Positions 37,601-45,848 of a stretch of 64,000 nucleotides of DNA are shown one piece after another (the stretch's first letter is position 1; each line of letters starts with the position of its first letter). A program made the translations under genes and the position numbers. The DNA is taken from the NCBI GenBank assembly GCA_022041995.1, contig CP074381.1, positions 3,534,001 through 3,598,000 on the forward strand. The letters are read 5' to 3'. A model generated the notes under the pieces. The model worked only from the letters and a program-made list of their open reading frames with translations, was not told the DNA's origin and did no database searches. The DNA is from Cupriavidus necator (GTDB lineage: Bacteria > Pseudomonadota > Gammaproteobacteria > Burkholderiales > Burkholderiaceae).

Positions 37601-38017
37601 ATGAAGCCGCGTTCCGTTCCCCTCCTGATGGCGGCCGCGCTCGTTGTGGGTGCGTGTACGGCGATGCCGTCGGGCCCCAGCGTGATGGTGCTGCCCGGCA
37701 GCAACAAAACGTTTGACCAGTTTCTCGGTGACGACCGCAACTGCCGCCAGTTCGCGCTGGGCCAGGCCGGCGGGGTGAATTCGCCTCAAGCCTCAAGCAC
37801 GGAGGCAGTGAGCAGTTCGGAGGTCGGTGCCAGCCATTCAAGCGACCCGGGATACGGTGCACAGTACCGATACGACGCTTCCTACATTCAGTGCATGTAC
37901 GCCAGCGGACACCGGGTCCCAGTCTACGGCCAGATGCTTGCGGCGCCGCCCGCGACACCTCCTGCCGACTACAAGCCCGACTTCCCGCCGCCGGTACCGC
38001 AAGGGTATGCCCCCTGA
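37601..38017 (+). CDS. Small lipoprotein paired with the His/Gly-rich protein
   Basis: A 138-residue lipoprotein, MKPRSVPLLMAAALVVGAC with lipobox VGAC (Cys19). The mature part has LPGSNKTFDQFLGDDRNCRQ FA near the start and YDASYIQCMYASGHRVPVYG near residues 88-107, the two blocks of a Burkholderiales family often annotated as glycine-zipper proteins; the glycine zipper itself is missing here. A Pro-rich tail ends the protein. Thirteen bases after the previous gene, so probably one operon. Confidence 0.82.
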   Translation: MKPRSVPLLMAAALVVGACTAMPSGPSVMVLPGSNKTFDQFLGDDRNCRQFALGQAGGVNSPQASSTEAVSSSEVGASHSSDPGYGAQYRYDASYIQCMYASGHRVPVYGQMLAAPPATPPADYKPDFPPPVPQGYAP

Positions 38018-38133
38018 GCATTCTGGCGATTCTTCTGCTTGCGCCGAGCCAACGCATGGCCGCGCGCCACCAGCAGCAGCCGGTCAGTCCGATGAGGCTC
38101 GGTCCGCACTTCAATCACGCCAAGCCTTTACCC
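38018..38133 (-). pseudogene. LysR effector-domain relic
   Basis: The minus strand reads RLGVIEVRTEPHRTDRLLLV ARGHALARRKQ in one frame between stops, closely like LGVIDLPTEPYRNDELVLVV ARGHALARRRK of the LysR protein at 33.6-34.5 kb. Only this one strand-turn-strand segment of the domain is left. The remaining 260 bp up to 38393 hold no gene. Confidence 0.6.
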
Positions 38134-38393
38134 TGACGGGATAGCCGGCATAACTGGCGAACCAGACTGCGGTGCGCAGGGTGGCCCATCTCCCGAACGC
38201 GTGCCGGGAAGGGGTCTTTGTACAGTTCTGTATCACGCCGCACCAACGATACGCGCGCCAACAAATCCGGCCGGCACCGTCTACAGGCGCGATACATCGG
38301 TCTCCTTTAATGCTTTCCACGGGCCCGCAGCGAGCTGCAACGAAGCAGTCTCCACCGGACCCATACCCTGTCAAACGTTAAAGGAAATCGATC

Positions 38394-38792
38394 ATGACCA
38401 CCCACATCGCCAAGCGCTTTGCCCTCGCCATCGCCCTGGTTGCCGCTGCAGCCGGCGCACAAGCCGCCAGCCTTTCGTACGCTGGCGCACGCGACCCGTT
38501 CACCGATGGTGCCCGCTCCGTCAGCGATGCACGTGACCCGTACACCGAGGGTGCGCGCTCGGTGCAGGAACCGCGCAGCCCATTTGTCGACGGGGCACGC
38601 AACGTTGATCCGTTCCTGGACGGCGCCCGCTCGCTGGCCGGCCTGGACCGCACGGGTGTCTCGGCGGACCCGGCTCGCAGCGTTGATCCGTACTACGACG
38701 GCGCCCGCTCCCTGGCCGGGCGGGACCAGACGTGGCCCTCGAACGATCCCGCGCGCACTGTCGATCCCTATCTTGACGGCGCTCTGGCGTGA
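38394..38792 (+). CDS. Secreted protein of DP-(2)-DGAR repeats
   Basis: A 132-residue exported protein; signal peptide to about residue 25 (VAAAAGAQA). The mature chain is six degenerate repeats: ARDPFTDGARSVSD, ARDPYTEGARSVQE, PRSPFVDGARNV, DPFLDGARSLAG, DPYYDGARSLAG and DPYLDGALA, with two longer spacers containing DPARSV and DPARTV. The regular Asp pairs resemble calcium- or metal-binding repeats, but no known family is recognised. AAAGGAAA lies before the ATG. Confidence 0.75.
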   Translation: MTTHIAKRFALAIALVAAAAGAQAASLSYAGARDPFTDGARSVSDARDPYTEGARSVQEPRSPFVDGARNVDPFLDGARSLAGLDRTGVSADPARSVDPYYDGARSLAGRDQTWPSNDPARTVDPYLDGALA

Positions 38793-38941
38793 CGCAGTGC
38801 TCAGCTCAGAAGCGCTGCGCGGGCCTGCCTGAACCCGATGGGATGGCCCGCGCCGCGTTGATCAGCGGTTGATGATGACCTGCCGTAGCGCATGCAATCG
38901 GCGCAACGCTGCAGCCCGCCGCTTTCCGCTATTTCCAGGAC

Positions 38942-38973
38942 AAAAAAAACGCCAACCTGTAAGGGTTGGCGTT
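38942..38973 (-). terminator. Intrinsic terminator of aceA
   Basis: On the minus strand ACGCCAACC (38972-38964) pairs with GGTTGGCGT (38957-38949), 6-base loop, then T8. It lies 22 bases after the stop codon. Confidence 0.93.
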
Positions 38974-38994
38974 CTGCTTGGGGTATGACTGTTA

Positions 38995-40578
38995 TCAGAA
39001 CTGGTTCATGGTGTTGTCTTTACCCGCCGCCTTCAGGGCCGCTTCGCCGCTGAAATACTCCTTGTGGTCGTCGCCGATGTCCGAGCCGGACATGTTCTGG
39101 TGCTTGACGCAGGCGATGCCCTGACGGATTTCCTTACGCTGCACGCCAGCCACATAGCCCAGCATGCCCTGGTCGCCGAAGTATTCCTTGGCCAGGTTGT
39201 CAGTCGACAGTGCGGCGGTGTGGTAGGTCGGAAGCGTAATCAGGTGGTGGAAGATACCTGCTTCGCGCGCCGCATCAGCCTGGAAGGTGCGGATCTTTTC
39301 GTCGGCGGCGGCCGCCAGTTCGGTCTGATCGTATTCCACGCTCATCAGTTGGGCGCGATCGTATGCCGACACATCCTTGCCCGCGGCCTTCATCGCGTCA
39401 TACACCTGCTGGCGGAAGTTCAGGGTCCAGTTGAACGACGGGCTGTTGTTGTACACCAGCTTGGCGTTCGGGATGACCTTGCGAATCTCGTTGACCATGC
39501 CGGCGATCTGGGCGATATGCGGCTTTTCGGTTTCGATCCACAGCAGGTCAGCGCCGTTTTGCAGCGAGGTGATGCAATCCAGCACGCAGCGCGCTTCGCC
39601 CGTGCCGGCGCGGAACTGGAACAGGTTGCTAGGCAGGCGCTTGGGACGCAGCAGCTTGCCTTCGCGCTTGATGACAACATCACCATTGCCCAGTGCGTCA
39701 GCCGAAATCTCGTCGCAATCGAGGAAGGAGTTGTATTGGTCGCCCAGGTCGCCCGGCGTGTGGGTCACGGCGATCTGCTTGGTCAGGCCGGCGCCCAGCG
39801 AGTCGGTACGGCACACGATGACGCCGTCGTCCACGCCCAGTTCCAGGAAGGCGTAGCGGATGGCGCGGACCTTGGCCAGGAAGTCCTCGTGCGGCACGGT
39901 GACCTTGCCATCCTGGTGGCCGCACTGCTTCTCGTCGGACACCTGGTTTTCGATCTGGATGCAGCAGGCGCCCGCTTCGATGAACTGCTTGGCCAGCAAG
40001 TAGGTTGCTTCAGCGTTGCCGAAGCCCGCGTCGATGTCGGCGATGATAGGCACGACGTGGGTGACGTGGTTGTCGATCTTTGCCTGGATGGCGGCCTTGG
40101 CGGCAGCGTCCTTGGCGGCGTCCAGCTCGCGGAACAGGCCGCCCAGTTCACGGGCGTCGGCCTGGCGCAGGAAGGTGTACAGCTCGCGGATCAGCGCGCT
40201 GACCGAGGTCTTTTCGTGCATCGACTGGTCGGGCAGCGGGCCGAACTCAGAGCGCAGCGCCGCAACCATCCAGCCCGACAGGTACAGGTAGCGGCGGTCG
40301 GTGCTGTTGAAGTGCTTCTTGATGGAGATCATCTTCTGCTGACCGATGAAGCCGTGCCAGCAGCCCAGCGACTGGGTGTACTTGGACGGGTCGGCATCAT
40401 AGGCAGCCATGTCGGCGCGCATGATCTTCGCGGTGTACTTGGCGATGTCCAGGCCCGTCTTGAACTTGTTCTGGGCACGCATGCGCGCGGCGTACTCGGG
40501 ATTGATGGCGTCCCACGCGCTGCCTTGCTTCTCTTTCAAACCAGCAACTGCCTTGATGTCGTCTTGATATTGGGCCAT
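38995..40578 (-). CDS. aceA: Isocitrate lyase
   Basis: Splits isocitrate into glyoxylate and succinate, the entry to the glyoxylate shunt needed for growth on acetate and fatty acids. The 527-residue protein belongs to the long (about 530) class. The catalytic motif reads DEKQCGHQDGKVTVPHEDFL (about residues 216-235; the usual KKCGH is KQCGH here), with substrate and metal residues in VPIIADIDAGFGNAEATYLL (about 164-183) and IQIENQVSD. TAGGAGA lies 7 bases before the ATG. A palindrome about 115 bp upstream is a candidate control site. Confidence 0.96.
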   Translation of the reverse strand: MAQYQDDIKAVAGLKEKQGSAWDAINPEYAARMRAQNKFKTGLDIAKYTAKIMRADMAAYDADPSKYTQSLGCWHGFIGQQKMISIKKHFNSTDRRYLYLSGWMVAALRSEFGPLPDQSMHEKTSVSALIRELYTFLRQADARELGGLFRELDAAKDAAAKAAIQAKIDNHVTHVVPIIADIDAGFGNAEATYLLAKQFIEAGACCIQIENQVSDEKQCGHQDGKVTVPHEDFLAKVRAIRYAFLELGVDDGVIVCRTDSLGAGLTKQIAVTHTPGDLGDQYNSFLDCDEISADALGNGDVVIKREGKLLRPKRLPSNLFQFRAGTGEARCVLDCITSLQNGADLLWIETEKPHIAQIAGMVNEIRKVIPNAKLVYNNSPSFNWTLNFRQQVYDAMKAAGKDVSAYDRAQLMSVEYDQTELAAAADEKIRTFQADAAREAGIFHHLITLPTYHTAALSTDNLAKEYFGDQGMLGYVAGVQRKEIRQGIACVKHQNMSGSDIGDDHKEYFSGEAALKAAGKDNTMNQF

Positions 40579-40691
40579 GTGTATCTCCTAAGGGCCAAGC
40601 GCGTTTGAATGAATGGTTGAGCGTGCCGCTACGTGTGTCGAAGCGAACTGCATGGACTAAATAGTACGCCGTTTGATGCGTTGCAGCGACA

Positions 40692-40712
40692 GTCTTATAT
40701 AAGACATAAGAC
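40692..40712 (-). promoter_or_regulatory. Palindromic operator candidate upstream of aceA
   Basis: GTCTTATATAAGAC (40692-40705) is a perfect 14-bp palindrome followed at once by a further ATAAGAC half-site (40706-40712). Palindromes of the CTTATATAAG type precede central-carbon genes controlled by GntR-family regulators in related bacteria; which regulator binds here is inference. Confidence 0.55.
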
Positions 40713-40829
40713 TTAATTTACCCTTATTTTTCAATGGGATAGGTTGCGATTTTTGCGATGTGAAACATGGTTTCGGGTCGCGAAAACACGCCACCAAGGA
40801 AGTTCGAGGCGGATTCCGCAATGTGAAAA

Positions 40830-41028
40830 GCGGTTTCGATGGTCGGAGGCAGGTCTCGTGGATGGCGTGAGCAAGGGCGGGCTGATCACCTCGCGCAGCA
40901 GATCGGAGGCTACATGGGCGTAGAGCGTGTCGTCTGGAGCTTCTTGTGTCCGAGCAACACCTGAATCAAGTGGACATAGCGACTCTGCTCAAGCAGGTGG
41001 GTCGCGAAAGATCGGCTCAACGCTCGCT
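40830..41028 (-). pseudogene. C-terminal relic of a tyrosine recombinase (integrase)
   Basis: Minus-strand reading: SRSFATHLLEQSRYVHLIQV LLGHKKLQT, then in the next frame DTLYAHVASDLLREVISPPL. These are the end of the catalytic domain of a phage-type integrase: the HxxR-neighbour helix, the LLGH motif and the LYAHVA segment with the tyrosine nucleophile. The frame break at about 40928-40931 is repaired by one added base. The outer IS starts directly at its 5' side (41030), so the rest of the gene has been displaced. Confidence 0.7.
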
Positions 41029-42122
41029 AAGGAACGAGTGAGAAATAACTTCCCGAAGTGGACCTGGCGTGCGCAAAGCGACGCGGGTAAGATGTGATGC
41101 CTCTGGAGGACAAACGATGCAGGCTGGTTACCGGGCTGAGGTTGAAACGCGGATGAAGCGGCTGTACGCGCGCTTGTCGGAGAAGGACCGACGGCGGTAT
41201 GCGGCTGTGGAGGCGGACAAGCTGGGCCATGGCGGTTTCGAATATATTGCGAAACTGTTTGAAATGGACCCGAAAACAATTAGACAAGGGCTAAAGGACC
41301 TGGAAGAAGAGCTGGATCCGGTTGGAGAGCGGATCCGAAAAAAAGGGGCGTAAATCCAGGTTAACGGACCATCCGGAGTGGAACGCGGTATTTCTAGATG
41401 TGGTGCGAGAGCATACGGCGGGTAATCCACAACACGGCATCATCTGGACGGATCTGAAGCCACGCGAAATCGCACAGGCGATGACGCAGCAAGTAGGCGA
41501 ACGGGTGAGCGTGCGAACGGTCCGGCAGCTGCTAAAGCGCAACGGTTTTTCCCGGCGGCAATCACAGAAAAAGAAGTCGTTCAAGTCCCACGCACAACGC
41601 GACGTACAATTTCAGCGTATTACGCAACTCAAGGCGGAATATCTCGAAGACGACCAGCCTGTCCTCAGCATCGATACGAAGAAGAAGGAGATGCTGGGCA
41701 ATTTCTATCGCGACGGCAAGCTCTACACGCGCGAGCAGCTTGAAGTCCTCGACCATGATTTTCCGAGCTACAGCGAAGGCAAGGTCATCCCGCATGGGCT
41801 GTACGACATCGGGCTGAACAAGGCACATGTGAACATCGGGGTGAGCCGTGACACGACGCAGTTTGCCTGCGACAGCGTAGCGCACTGGTGGGAAAAACAG
41901 GGTCGCGCCGATTATCCCCAAGCCACACGGTTACTGCTACTGTGCGATGGCGGAGGTAGCAACCCAAGTGATTCGTGGCTTTTCAAAGCGGATCTGCAAG
42001 ATCTGGCAGACCGGCTCGGACTGGAAATCCGGGTGGCCCACTACGCCAATCCACCCAAGATAAGCCGCCAAATAAAATCGCAATTGGCGCCGAGAACGCT
42101 TGACAGGTGACGAGGTTCGAGG

Positions 42123-42172
42123 GGCCGCCGCCCTGCTTGCGCTGGATGTTTAGCGCAAGCAGGGCGGCGGCC
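42123..42172 (+). promoter_or_regulatory. 20-bp perfect hairpin inside the IS4-family element upstream of its transposase
   Basis: A 20-bp stem (42123-42142 with 42153-42172) with a 10-base loop lies between the left end and ATG 42209. It would form in any transcript entering from outside and could block read-through expression of the transposase, as RNA structures do in IS10 and IS50. Confidence 0.6.
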
Positions 42173-42208
42173 AATAGAGGATCGCTTCTCGATCTTCGCT
42201 TGGCTCTC

Positions 42209-43450
42209 ATGCCCCTGTCCGATTTGTTCGCTGCACTTGCCCAATATCTGCACACCAAGGTCTTTCACGATCTTGCCCGTCATCCAGAGCATCCGGCCGC
42301 CTTCACCCGGCAGCGCAAGCTCACCCTGCCGACACTGATCTCCTTCATGCTCGGCAACTTGCGTATGGGCATGCAAGCCGAGCTCGATCAATTCTTCGCC
42401 ACGCTCGCCCGCCAAAACACCTTGCGCCGTTGCGTCAGTGAACAAGCCTTCGCCCAGGCTCGCAGCAAGCTCGGCGGCGATGTCTTTGCTCACCTCAATG
42501 ACTGGCTACTTCAGCACGTCTCCAACCATTTGCCACGCTGGCATGGCTTTCGGCTGGTCGCCGCGGACGCTTCACACCTGCGTTTCGCCATTCGCCACAG
42601 CCATCTGCCTCGAGCCGCCAGCCGCGATCAACTTGCCTTCGGCCTGTACCTGCCTGGGGCCGAGATCATGCTCGCCGCCTCATTACACAGCGTGTACGAG
42701 AACGAACGCCAGATCCTGTTCGAGCATCTGGACCGCCTGCAATCCGACGACTTGCTCTTGCTCGACCGCGGCTACCCCGCCCGCTGGCTGGTGGCCGTAC
42801 TCAACCAACGAAACATCCCTTTCTGCATGCGTGCCGACGGCAGCGGCTTTGCTGCCGTACGGCGCTTCGTGCGCTCTGGCCGTGACGAGGCCATCGTCAC
42901 GCTCCCCGCTCCAGCCCGCATTGACGCGCGCGACTACGAGTGTGCGGCTACCCCGCAGACCGTTCGGCTGATCCGGCAGATCTCGCCAGCCGGCAAGGTG
43001 CGCGTGCTCATCACCAATCTGCTCGACATGCACCGCTATCCAGCGGCCACCTTCCGCGACCTTTACCATCAACGCTGGCGCCTCGAGGAGGCGTACAAAC
43101 GCCTCAAGCACCGCATGGGACTCGAACATCTGTCCGGCCTCTCGCAGTTGGCTGCCAGGCAGGACTTCGGCGCCAAAATCCTCAGTGATAACCTGCACGC
43201 TCTATGCTGCTTCAGCGCCGTGCAGGAACATGAGATTGACTCGAACTATCGGATCATCCGAACCTACGCCATCACCGCTCTCAAACCTGTCCTGCCAGCG
43301 GCGCTACTGGGACTGCGCTGGGCCAAGGCTGCGCTGAATGAGACCTTGGCCTTGATCGCAACACGTACCCATCGCGTGCGACCGGTTCGCGCTAAACCAC
43401 GTCCGCCTCGCCAGAAACCTCATCGACATGCCGCCTATAAGGCTTGCTGA
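42209..43450 (+). CDS. IS4-family transposase
   Basis: A 413-residue DDE transposase. The acidic triad is visible: first Asp in LVAADASHLRFAI (about residue 116), second Asp in LLLLDRGYPARWLVAVL (about 190), Glu in the family Y-(2)-R-(3)-E-(6)-K signature YHQRWRLEEAYKRLKHR (about 290). ATG 42209 is preferred since a strong hairpin lies just before it; a GTG at 42107 would add 34 residues of low conservation within the hairpin. Complete and probably active. Confidence 0.92.
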   Translation: MPLSDLFAALAQYLHTKVFHDLARHPEHPAAFTRQRKLTLPTLISFMLGNLRMGMQAELDQFFATLARQNTLRRCVSEQAFAQARSKLGGDVFAHLNDWLLQHVSNHLPRWHGFRLVAADASHLRFAIRHSHLPRAASRDQLAFGLYLPGAEIMLAASLHSVYENERQILFEHLDRLQSDDLLLLDRGYPARWLVAVLNQRNIPFCMRADGSGFAAVRRFVRSGRDEAIVTLPAPARIDARDYECAATPQTVRLIRQISPAGKVRVLITNLLDMHRYPAATFRDLYHQRWRLEEAYKRLKHRMGLEHLSGLSQLAARQDFGAKILSDNLHALCCFSAVQEHEIDSNYRIIRTYAITALKPVLPAALLGLRWAKAALNETLALIATRTHRVRPVRAKPRPPRQKPHRHAAYKAC

Positions 43451-43785
43451 TGTCCTTATCTTGGGTGGATTGCCCACTACGCCCCATACTGCTCGAAACA
43501 TAATCCGATCGAGCACCGCGTGTTTCCACACATTACGCGAGCCTGTGCTGGCGTAGTCTTCAGCAGCGTTAGTCTGGTTCGTGAACTGATCGAAAAAGCC
43601 TGCACAAAAACCGGACTGAAAGTTACTGCTGACATTCTTGACGGAGTCTATGAAGCCGGACGGACAGTCACTCGTTGCGTCCGTGCTTCACTGAACATCG
43701 AGTACGACTCAACCTTGCCTGCGTGGAACTACAGCATCCGCTCACGGAACGCCGCATAGCGGGAAGTTATTTCGAGCACGTTCCT

Positions 43786-43863
43786 AAGGGCGCTCACCAT
43801 GGCCGCCTTCGCTGAATCTGCCTCGCAGACAAATGGCAACGCCACGCGGCCTGGCAGGCCGGT
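43786..43863 (-). pseudogene. Fragment of a helix-turn-helix gene, second copy of 47,244-47,321
   Basis: These 78 bp are about 90% identical to the middle of the helix-turn-helix gene at 47 kb and encode LPGRVALPFVCEADSAKAAM VSAL. The match begins exactly at the right end of the outer IS, so the IS either inserted in this copy or took part in a rearrangement that cut it. Confidence 0.7.
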
Positions 43864-43887
43864 GACGGAAATTTCCCGGATCACTTT

Positions 43888-43946
43888 CGGAAATCGCCCA
43901 ATTGAGTCTGTACCCAGCGCCTAGTCCCATGTCTCAGGTGGCACCT
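43888..43946. repeat. Diverged direct repeat flanking the MFS pseudogene (copy 1)
   Basis: This segment and 45107-45168 align over about 60 bp at roughly two thirds identity (shared landmarks TTTCGGA, GCCC-ATTGA, GTACC, CCATG, GTGGC). They bracket the broken transporter gene. Their origin is unknown; they could be ends of an old mobile unit. Confidence 0.4.
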
Positions 43947-44056
43947 TTTATCCGCCGGCGCGGCCAGGCTTGGGTTAAGTGACGTGCCTATCCGTTCGCC
44001 ATGGGGCCGGCCTCGGCCCCTGGCGGCGCAGTGACTGACAAGCTGAAACGGCTTTC

Positions 44057-44771
44057 CTATAGGAATGGTTTGGCCACCAGTAAAGTGGTATAGCCGCTTT
44101 GTGTCGCGCACAGCAGAATCAGCGGAATCCTGGCCGTCATGCAAAGGCTGGTCGCACCAAATGACATCGCCCGCCCGGATGACCGGGCATCGCGAGTGGC
44201 GGGGGCGGCCGGCGGGGGAAACATTGCGAACAGCAGCGGCACCGCGAGCAGAGGTATGCAGAACGCTGCAAACATTGCGCGCCACCCACGCAGCAGCGAG
44301 CCATCCGGCAGCCAACGGAGCAACGATGCTGGTTGCTTCCAATGCAGCTTGGCCATAGGCAAACAGTTTCTTGTATCGCTCATGGGTCAAGAGGTCACGC
44401 ATTAGGGCCCGGTTTCCGACGGAGCCTATAGCATTTACCGCGAACATTGCCAGCAAGACTACGGCATAGGCCAGGTAGCTTTGGGCAGTCGCACTTAGTA
44501 AGCCCAGCAAGCAAGCCGCCGCGGCGCTCACGGTTACGGCGCGCAGCCTGCCAATATGATCGACCAGCCATGGCGCACCGAGAAAAACGGCGGCGCCCAC
44601 CATCAAGGTTGCCGAGAAGAAGGCCTGAAATCTCGCCTGGCTGACGCCAAGGTCGGCGCCGATCAGAGGGAGGACGGGGCTGAGCACATCGAATAGCGTC
44701 GCCACCAGTATTGTTCGGAAGACGAGGCACACATAGACGATTGTTGATACTGATCTCAGGCGGTCTATCAT
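44057..44771 (-). pseudogene. Truncated MFS transporter (DHA1-like)
   Basis: The N-terminal half of a drug/metabolite:proton antiporter: helices starting at VYVCLVFRTILVATLFDVLS, the family loop motif WLVDHIGRLRAVTVSAAAAC, and LAAGWLAAAW. There the frame breaks; one added G near 44285-44287 continues it as GWRAMFAAFCIPLLAVPLLF to a stop at 44057 after PLILLCATQSGYTTLLVAKP. Even when repaired it has about 240 residues and seven to eight helices instead of twelve, so it is truncated as well. Met at 44771 is taken as start because 44828 lies inside a palindrome. Confidence 0.75.
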
Positions 44772-44813
44772 TTGCGCTTGGGGGATGCCATCGCTGTTGC
44801 CAACGACATCGTT

Positions 44814-44841
44814 CTCATTTTGTCTCATATTGCAAAATGAG
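44814..44841. promoter_or_regulatory. Palindrome at the 5' end of the MFS pseudogene
   Basis: CTCATTTTG (44814-44822) and CAAAATGAG (44833-44841) are perfect inverted repeats with a 10-base spacer, a size typical of TetR or MarR operators. No regulator gene is left nearby. Confidence 0.5.
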
Positions 44842-44897
44842 CAACACCATGGCATGCAGAATCGTCTCGGCGTGCCATGGCTGACGCCGTATTTCAA

Positions 44898-45291
44898 GCA
44901 GCTAGAGCTTCATACTGGTCGAGGCGACAGAGTTTCCGCCCGCAAGAACTTCGTTCTGCGCTGCCGGCGCCACCAAATCTCAATGATGCCCTTGTGCTGG
45001 CGCTGGGAGAAATAATCGAAAAATTCCGGTGTTGCGTAACTAAACGCGCATAGTCATGTTCGCGCCCTTTGCCCTATTTTCAGCAAGCGGAAGTTTCTAG
45101 CGCCATTTTCGGACTTGCCCGATTGATTCCGTACCGGGCACCTTGTTCCATGACTCCAGTGGCGACTTGCCATGCTCACCGGAGTCGGATATGGCCTCAA
45201 TCAGAAGCGCAATTCTCCCTAGATTAACCTACCTAAACCTTTGCGCTACGTCAGCAATCTCTGACGTACACGTGCGTGCGGAGGTTTCGCC
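44898..45291. promoter_or_regulatory. Gene-free stretch with an inverted repeat upstream of the PAAR gene
   Basis: 394 bp without a gene. It includes copy 2 of the diverged repeat (45107-45168). TACGTCAG (45247-45254) and CTGACGTA (45261-45268) form a perfect 8-bp dyad 24 bases before the PAAR start, suitable as an operator or hairpin. A GGAGG ribosome site follows at 45279-45283. Confidence 0.5.
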
Positions 45292-45846
45292 ATGGTGACC
45301 CGGACCTATCTCATCAGAGGCGATAAGGCCAACAACGGCGCCACCATTTCCGGCGGCAGCGACTCGTACTTCTGGCACAACGTTCCCGTCGCCCGGGAAG
45401 GCGATGCCGTGTACTGCCCCGTATGCAAGCGCGCGGGGACAATTGTCTGCGTCGGGCCACGCGTGCCTTGTACGGACATGGGCAAGGAAGTCGCACTCAG
45501 CGGAGATATCTGTGCCTGCGGCTGCCAACCGGCACCGGTCTTCTATGCCTCGCGGCCGTTCACAATGACCATCGCTTCCGAGGAAGCTGCCCAACGGCAA
45601 AGCGCCAAGCCCAATGGATTTGCAGCGACCGTGCGAGCGCAGCAATCCGGCGGCGCCACCAGTCATGATCAACGGGTCCAGCTGCTTGATGAGGCTAGCG
45701 GACAGCCGTTGGCAAACTGGCGGTATTGCCTTACGGGCGAGAACGGCACGCACGAGGGCCGCACCGACAGCAATGGCTTCACCACACGGGTGTTTGCGGA
45801 TCAGGCCATGACTGTCAGGCTTGAGGTCTTTGGGGAGGAGGCGTAA
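45292..45846 (+). CDS. PAAR-domain protein with C-terminal transthyretin-like extension (type VI secretion)
   Basis: A 184-residue PAAR protein, the sharpened tip that sits on VgrG in type VI secretion and carries effectors. The PAAR fold covers about residues 1-95: RTYLIRGDKANNGATISGGS, VAREGDAVYCPVC and ALSGDICACGCQP, with the cysteine/histidine zinc site at the apex. Residues about 125-184 (RVQLLDEASGQPLANWRYCL, GRTDSNGFTTRVF, MTVRLEVFGEEA) form a beta-rich transthyretin-like domain known as an extension of PAAR proteins that recruits effectors. Two bases separate its stop from the next gene. No other secretion gene is in the window. Confidence 0.9.
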   Translation: MVTRTYLIRGDKANNGATISGGSDSYFWHNVPVAREGDAVYCPVCKRAGTIVCVGPRVPCTDMGKEVALSGDICACGCQPAPVFYASRPFTMTIASEEAAQRQSAKPNGFAATVRAQQSGGATSHDQRVQLLDEASGQPLANWRYCLTGENGTHEGRTDSNGFTTRVFADQAMTVRLEVFGEEA

Positions 45847-45848
45847 TC

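Larger units (their letters stand above)
42048..43471 (+). mobile_element. IS4-family insertion sequence with intact ends and 12-bp target duplication
   Basis: 1,424 bp bounded by 17-bp perfect terminal inverted repeats (AATCCACCCAAGATAAG at the left, its complement at the right). The target GCCCACTACGCC is duplicated at 42036-42047 and 43472-43483. Insertion was inside the transposase gene of the outer element. Intact ends, identical target copies and a full transposase show a recent insertion. Confidence 0.95.
41117..43759 (+). pseudogene. ISAzo13-family transposase, frameshifted and interrupted
   Basis: Three segments belong together. 41117-41353 encodes the N-terminus (MQAGYRAEVETRMKRLYARL, FEYIAKLFEMDPKTIRQGLK). 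41322-42047 continues in another frame (LTDHPEWNAVFLDVVREHTA, VLSIDTKKKEMLGNFYRDG, RLLLLCDGGGSN) with the DDE-type aspartates. 43484-43759 is the C-terminus after the inserted element (PYCSKHNPIEHRVFPHITRA with the third acidic residue). The first break lies at an A7 run (41338-41344); one A fewer would fuse the frames. GGAGGA precedes the ATG by 6 bases. Confidence 0.85.
41030..43785 (+). mobile_element. ISAzo13-like insertion sequence, split by an IS4-family element
   Basis: Left end 41030-41055 and right end 43760-43785 are 26-bp imperfect inverted repeats: AGGAACG plus AAATAACTTCCCG are identical, the six bases between them differ. Removing the inner element and one copy of its 12-bp duplication leaves about 1,320 bp, the size expected for this family. 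The transposase is interrupted twice, so the element cannot move on its own. Confidence 0.85.

Noticed and set aside
41338..41344. Programmed -1 frameshift at A7 in the outer IS transposase
   Set aside because: The downstream frame needs a +1 (or -2) shift or one A fewer, not the usual -1 slip, so a mutation is more likely.
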